A stretch of 64,000 bases of DNA from Pseudobutyrivibrio sp. UBA3626 (GTDB taxonomy: Bacteria; Bacillota; Clostridia; Lachnospirales; Lachnospiraceae): assembly GCA_002373675.1 (NCBI GenBank), contig DFLF01000011.1, forward strand, positions 131,854 to 195,853. Reading direction: 5' to 3'. The position numbers and the translations under genes were made by a program. The notes beneath the pieces are model-generated. The model had not been told where the DNA came from. It saw only the letters and a list, made by a program, of their open reading frames with translations, and did no database searches. Of the stretch, positions 61,147-64,000 are shown piece by piece. How positions within the stretch are numbered: the stretch's first letter is position 1; the number at the start of each line of letters is the position of its first letter.

Positions 61147-62171
61147 AGTTAAATGAGAATGAGAGTTTAACAATTTATTATTCAAAAGCTATAGCCATAT
61201 TTTGTGTGATATGTGCGCATTCCACGCCTGTTTTAGATGAAGTGTCTAAGTTGACTGAAATTAGTTCGCAATTATTGAACTATTTGGGGACAATGGGAGT
61301 TCCAGTTTTTTTCCTTTTGTCAGGATACTTATTTGAAAAGAATACGAAAAGAATTTCAGATTTTTGGCGAACAAAGCTTAGGACAATTATTATTCCGTGG
61401 TTGTTTTGTGAAACTATTTTATGGTTGTATGTTGTATTAAGAAGTAAAGAAATTAGTTTTAAAAGTTGGTTATTATTTATCATAGGGTATAAGCATACGA
61501 CTTATTATATAACAGTTCTTTTGGTGTTTTATTTATTATTCTATTGGCTTAAGTCTGATAAGATTATGATTATAGCGATAATATTATCGATTGTATCAAT
61601 CATTTCGTTAGGATGGGGTTGTGGAATTAATTTTATTAATAATTATACTGGAACATATTATTTAAATCCATTGAATTGGATGATGTTTTTTTGCGGGGGG
61701 ATATTAATATCAAGGCATAGTAGTTTGTGGAAAGTAACTGAAAAAGTTAGAATTGTAGCTCCGTTACTTGCAATTATTTCATTTGCTTATTTTATTATTA
61801 ATCTTTTGTTGAAGGAATCGATTTATTATTTCTCAAAGTATAGTTTGGTTTCCTTAGTTACTAATACATTATTAATAATTTATATTGGATATAGTATTGC
61901 TAGGATAAGAAATAAGTCAAATGAATCTAGAATATGCAATTATTTGAAAGTGATTGGAGTGTATTCTTATTCTATTTATTTATTACATCAATTTTTTGCT
62001 GGAATAATTGTGAGAATTACGAATTTTTTAGATTTTTTTATTCTTGTGTTATTAAGACCTTGGGTTGTTATATTAGTAACAAGTTTTGTAATTAGTGTTT
62101 TTGCTAATGAAAAAATATTTAAAGGTAGATTTGGGAATATTATTAGAGGACTTTTGGGAATTAGATTATGA
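61143..62171 (+). CDS. Acyltransferase family 3 membrane protein
   Basis: The 342-residue protein has about ten membrane helices. The start (YYSKAIAIFCVICAHSTPVL) has the conserved His of acyltransferase-3 enzymes, and MGVPVFFLLSGYLFEKN is the second signature. It probably O-acylates the polysaccharide or a lipid-linked sugar across the membrane. It overlaps the glycosyltransferase before it (ATGA) and the one after it by four bases each, so the three are cotranslated. Confidence 0.85.
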   Translation: MKLNENESLTIYYSKAIAIFCVICAHSTPVLDEVSKLTEISSQLLNYLGTMGVPVFFLLSGYLFEKNTKRISDFWRTKLRTIIIPWLFCETILWLYVVLRSKEISFKSWLLFIIGYKHTTYYITVLLVFYLLFYWLKSDKIMIIAIILSIVSIISLGWGCGINFINNYTGTYYLNPLNWMMFFCGGILISRHSSLWKVTEKVRIVAPLLAIISFAYFIINLLLKESIYYFSKYSLVSLVTNTLLIIYIGYSIARIRNKSNESRICNYLKVIGVYSYSIYLLHQFFAGIIVRITNFLDFFILVLLRPWVVILVTSFVISVFANEKIFKGRFGNIIRGLLGIRL

Positions 62172-63316
62172 AAATGGTTTTATGCGGTACTATTGTTCCG
62201 CCTCAATTTGAGACAAGTATTAAAGATTTATCGAATGCAGGAAATAGATTTTTGCTAAATTTGTACAAAGAACTAGTAAATACTGAAAAAGTATTTGTAA
62301 TGTCGTATATTGCGGTAGCGGTTGAAGATGATGTAAAGGGTAAATTACTTCAAGATGAAAAATGGAATTATACATTTAAATCAAAAAGAATTATAGGGTC
62401 AATAATTGAATATAATAAAAAAGTTAAATCACAATTAAAAGACGCTGATTGTTTAATTACTTATAATATTTTTTATCCGTGGATGAGTTCACTTATTAGT
62501 GCAAAAATATTTAAGAAAAGAAGTGTACTTATATTGGCAGATTATTCTCCGGAGGAGAGTTGTTCTAGTTTGAAAGATAAGCTATATTCAAAACTACAGT
62601 CGTATTTAATAAAGAGGTATGATGTTGTCGTAGGTCTTTCAATTAACACAAAACAGTATGTGACTAAAAAGAATAAATTTTTATGTATATATGGTGGGAT
62701 TTCTGAGGAGTTTTATAATAAATTTGACTTTGGTTTAGGTAAGACACCTAAGACAGTAAACGGAGGAAAAAATGGAAAGCTAGAACGAAAGATAGTGGTA
62801 ATGTATTCTGGTTTGCTTTCTAAGGTTACAGGAGTAGATTTGCTTATTGAAGCATTTACAGAATTATCAAAAATAAGTGACTGTAAATTAGTTATAAGTG
62901 GGAAGGGAGATCTTGCAAGCTATGTAAGAGAAAAAACAAGTGATAACGAGTCGATTGAATATTTGGGATTAATGGAATACGATGAATATATTGATAAACT
63001 AAAAGAAGCAGACATATTAGTCAATCCTAGAAATATGTCACTCCCAGAGAATAAAAACAATTTTCCTTCAAAAGTAATGGAGTATCTTGCTACAGGAAAA
63101 CCGGTTGTATCTACTAAATTTCCTGATTATGAAAAGTTTGAAGATTATATTTTTTTCTCGAATAGTGATGCAGCAAGTTTGGCATCAACGATAAGAAATG
63201 CAATAGATATTTACGCTGATAAAAAAAATAATATTTATAAAAAGAATAGAGAATATAGTAAAGAGTTTTTGTGGAGTAGACAGTGTAAAAGAATAATTGA
63301 TGCTATTGGAGATTAG
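62168..63316 (+). CDS. Glycosyltransferase (GT-B, family 4-like)
   Basis: The 382-residue protein has a GT-B layout: ALVLILADYSPEE-like linker region (seen as SVLILADYSPEES), then VVMYSGLLSKVTGVDLLIEA for the second Rossmann domain. The donor site KEADILVNPRNMSLPENKNN and FPSKVMEYLATGKPVVST carries the E near 300. It starts inside the acyltransferase stop. Substrate unknown. The codon use is very AT-rich, as in its neighbours. Confidence 0.85.
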   Translation: MKMVLCGTIVPPQFETSIKDLSNAGNRFLLNLYKELVNTEKVFVMSYIAVAVEDDVKGKLLQDEKWNYTFKSKRIIGSIIEYNKKVKSQLKDADCLITYNIFYPWMSSLISAKIFKKRSVLILADYSPEESCSSLKDKLYSKLQSYLIKRYDVVVGLSINTKQYVTKKNKFLCIYGGISEEFYNKFDFGLGKTPKTVNGGKNGKLERKIVVMYSGLLSKVTGVDLLIEAFTELSKISDCKLVISGKGDLASYVREKTSDNESIEYLGLMEYDEYIDKLKEADILVNPRNMSLPENKNNFPSKVMEYLATGKPVVSTKFPDYEKFEDYIFFSNSDAASLASTIRNAIDIYADKKNNIYKKNREYSKEFLWSRQCKRIIDAIGD

Positions 63317-63366
63317 TTATTTGGCTTATATTTAATGGCAAATATAATAGCAGTGTGGAGTATGTG

Positions 63367-64000
63367 ATGGTAAGGACATTAAGTGGTATTAAATTAAAAA
63401 GTAGTTTGATAATGTTTGATCTATTTCTTTTCTTGTTTTTGTATCAACCTACTATATTTGGTCTGAATTCGGTATATTATATTCCAATATTTATTGTAGC
63501 TTATTTATCAATATGTGGTTTTCGACTGAGATATTTTATAGATTATAAATATGCAATGTATTTAAAGAAAATCCTTATTTTAATAGGATTTGCCATTATA
63601 TATTTATTGCTAATGGGTTGTGATTTTAGTGTAGAAAAAAAAACCATATTGTTAATCATTCCAGTAATTGAGTTTTGGTTTGTGATACAGTTTAAGACTA
63701 TACATAATTATTCAAATGAACAGATATTATCAGAAGTAATAAAGATTGGGCTCCTTCAGACTTTGTTTTGTGTAATTATGATTATTATTCCGGAGTTTAG
63801 AGAAATACAAATTAATTATGTTAGTAAATATGTTGATGAAACTATTAGCACAGCCAGTATCGAAGGAATAAGAATGTTTGGTATTGCGGGATATGATCAG
63901 TATTTTTATAGTATTGGTATGGTACATGGATTGATGTCTATACTAGTTTTTTATAAAGGATTAAAAGTCAATAGTATCCGTTATATGCTGATGTCTCTTG
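63367..64000 (+). CDS. Wzy-like polysaccharide polymerase (cut by window end)
   Basis: A frame from ATG 63367 (GGAG upstream) stays open to the last base and encodes 211 residues of a hydrophobic membrane protein (SSLIMFDLFLFLFLYQPTIF, VYYIPIFIVAYLSICGF, ILILIGFAIIYLLLMG). A hydrophilic segment with SIEGIRMFGIAGYDQYFYSI resembles the outer loops of Wzy/O-antigen polymerases. Position in the locus supports a polymerase, but the family is assigned from topology and place only. Confidence 0.65.
   Translation, partial: MVRTLSGIKLKSSLIMFDLFLFLFLYQPTIFGLNSVYYIPIFIVAYLSICGFRLRYFIDYKYAMYLKKILILIGFAIIYLLLMGCDFSVEKKTILLIIPVIEFWFVIQFKTIHNYSNEQILSEVIKIGLLQTLFCVIMIIIPEFREIQINYVSKYVDETISTASIEGIRMFGIAGYDQYFYSIGMVHGLMSILVFYKGLKVNSIRYMLMSL

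Overview
The window is AT-rich, gene-dense DNA from a Gram-positive anaerobe of the Clostridia, most likely a Lachnospiraceae of the Butyrivibrio/Pseudobutyrivibrio kind. This is inferred from gene types: an acyl-CoA dehydratase activase fusion, MscL with a zinc ribbon, an A-type flavoprotein, a RACE-type reductive activator, LtrA, GlnS, Rpn/PD-(D/E)XK proteins and strong AGGAGG ribosome sites. No rRNA, tRNA or CRISPR array was found.

Region 1 (1-7009) is accessory. A tightly packed operon (2-4577) encodes the end of an unknown protein, a CorA-shaped membrane protein, a zinc-ribbon protein, a VWA/MIDAS protein and a divergent adenylosuccinate-synthetase-like enzyme. Mobile-element debris follows, then an XRE repressor with a consensus promoter and operator, and two KilA-N genes. 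Each KilA-N gene carries a DNA palindrome over exactly the same ten codons, with different sequence in each, so the amino acids of that segment appear to be set by DNA symmetry. This is the most unusual signal in the window.

Region 2 (7057-35335) is mostly housekeeping and metabolic: larE, an MFS exporter, a DUF218 protein, mscL-mnmA, and a sulfur block (LysR, cysK, a glutamate-cysteine ligase and an EgtC-like amidase, with metY further on). It continues with DegV, an alpha/beta hydrolase, a flavodoxin, a RACE ATPase, an A-type flavoprotein, a 1548-residue surface protein, a 2-hydroxyacid dehydrogenase, a BaiN-type flavoprotein, two tandem HypB-like GTPases, an ABC exporter and LtrA.

Region 3 (35338-41931) is accessory again. 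It holds a HipA-like kinase with an unusual HTH partner, then a patchwork of small membrane proteins and broken genes that looks like a toxin/immunity graveyard. Four REP-like hairpins of the TGACAGGGGA type punctuate it, and an Rpn-type nuclease gene ends it.

Region 4 (42135-54907) holds the giant activase, a rhomboid-like protein without a visible catalytic motif, a 229-bp imperfect inverted-repeat element with a tandem duplication in front of glnS, a DUF2225/AAA+ pair, a serine resolvase bracketed by repeated sites, and a DEAD/H helicase with four Helicase-Associated repeats.

Region 5 (54926-64000) begins an extracellular polysaccharide locus: an initiating sugar-phosphate transferase, several glycosyltransferases, two acyltransferases and a Wzy-like polymerase cut by the window end. 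AT content rises across it, as is common in transferred capsule loci.
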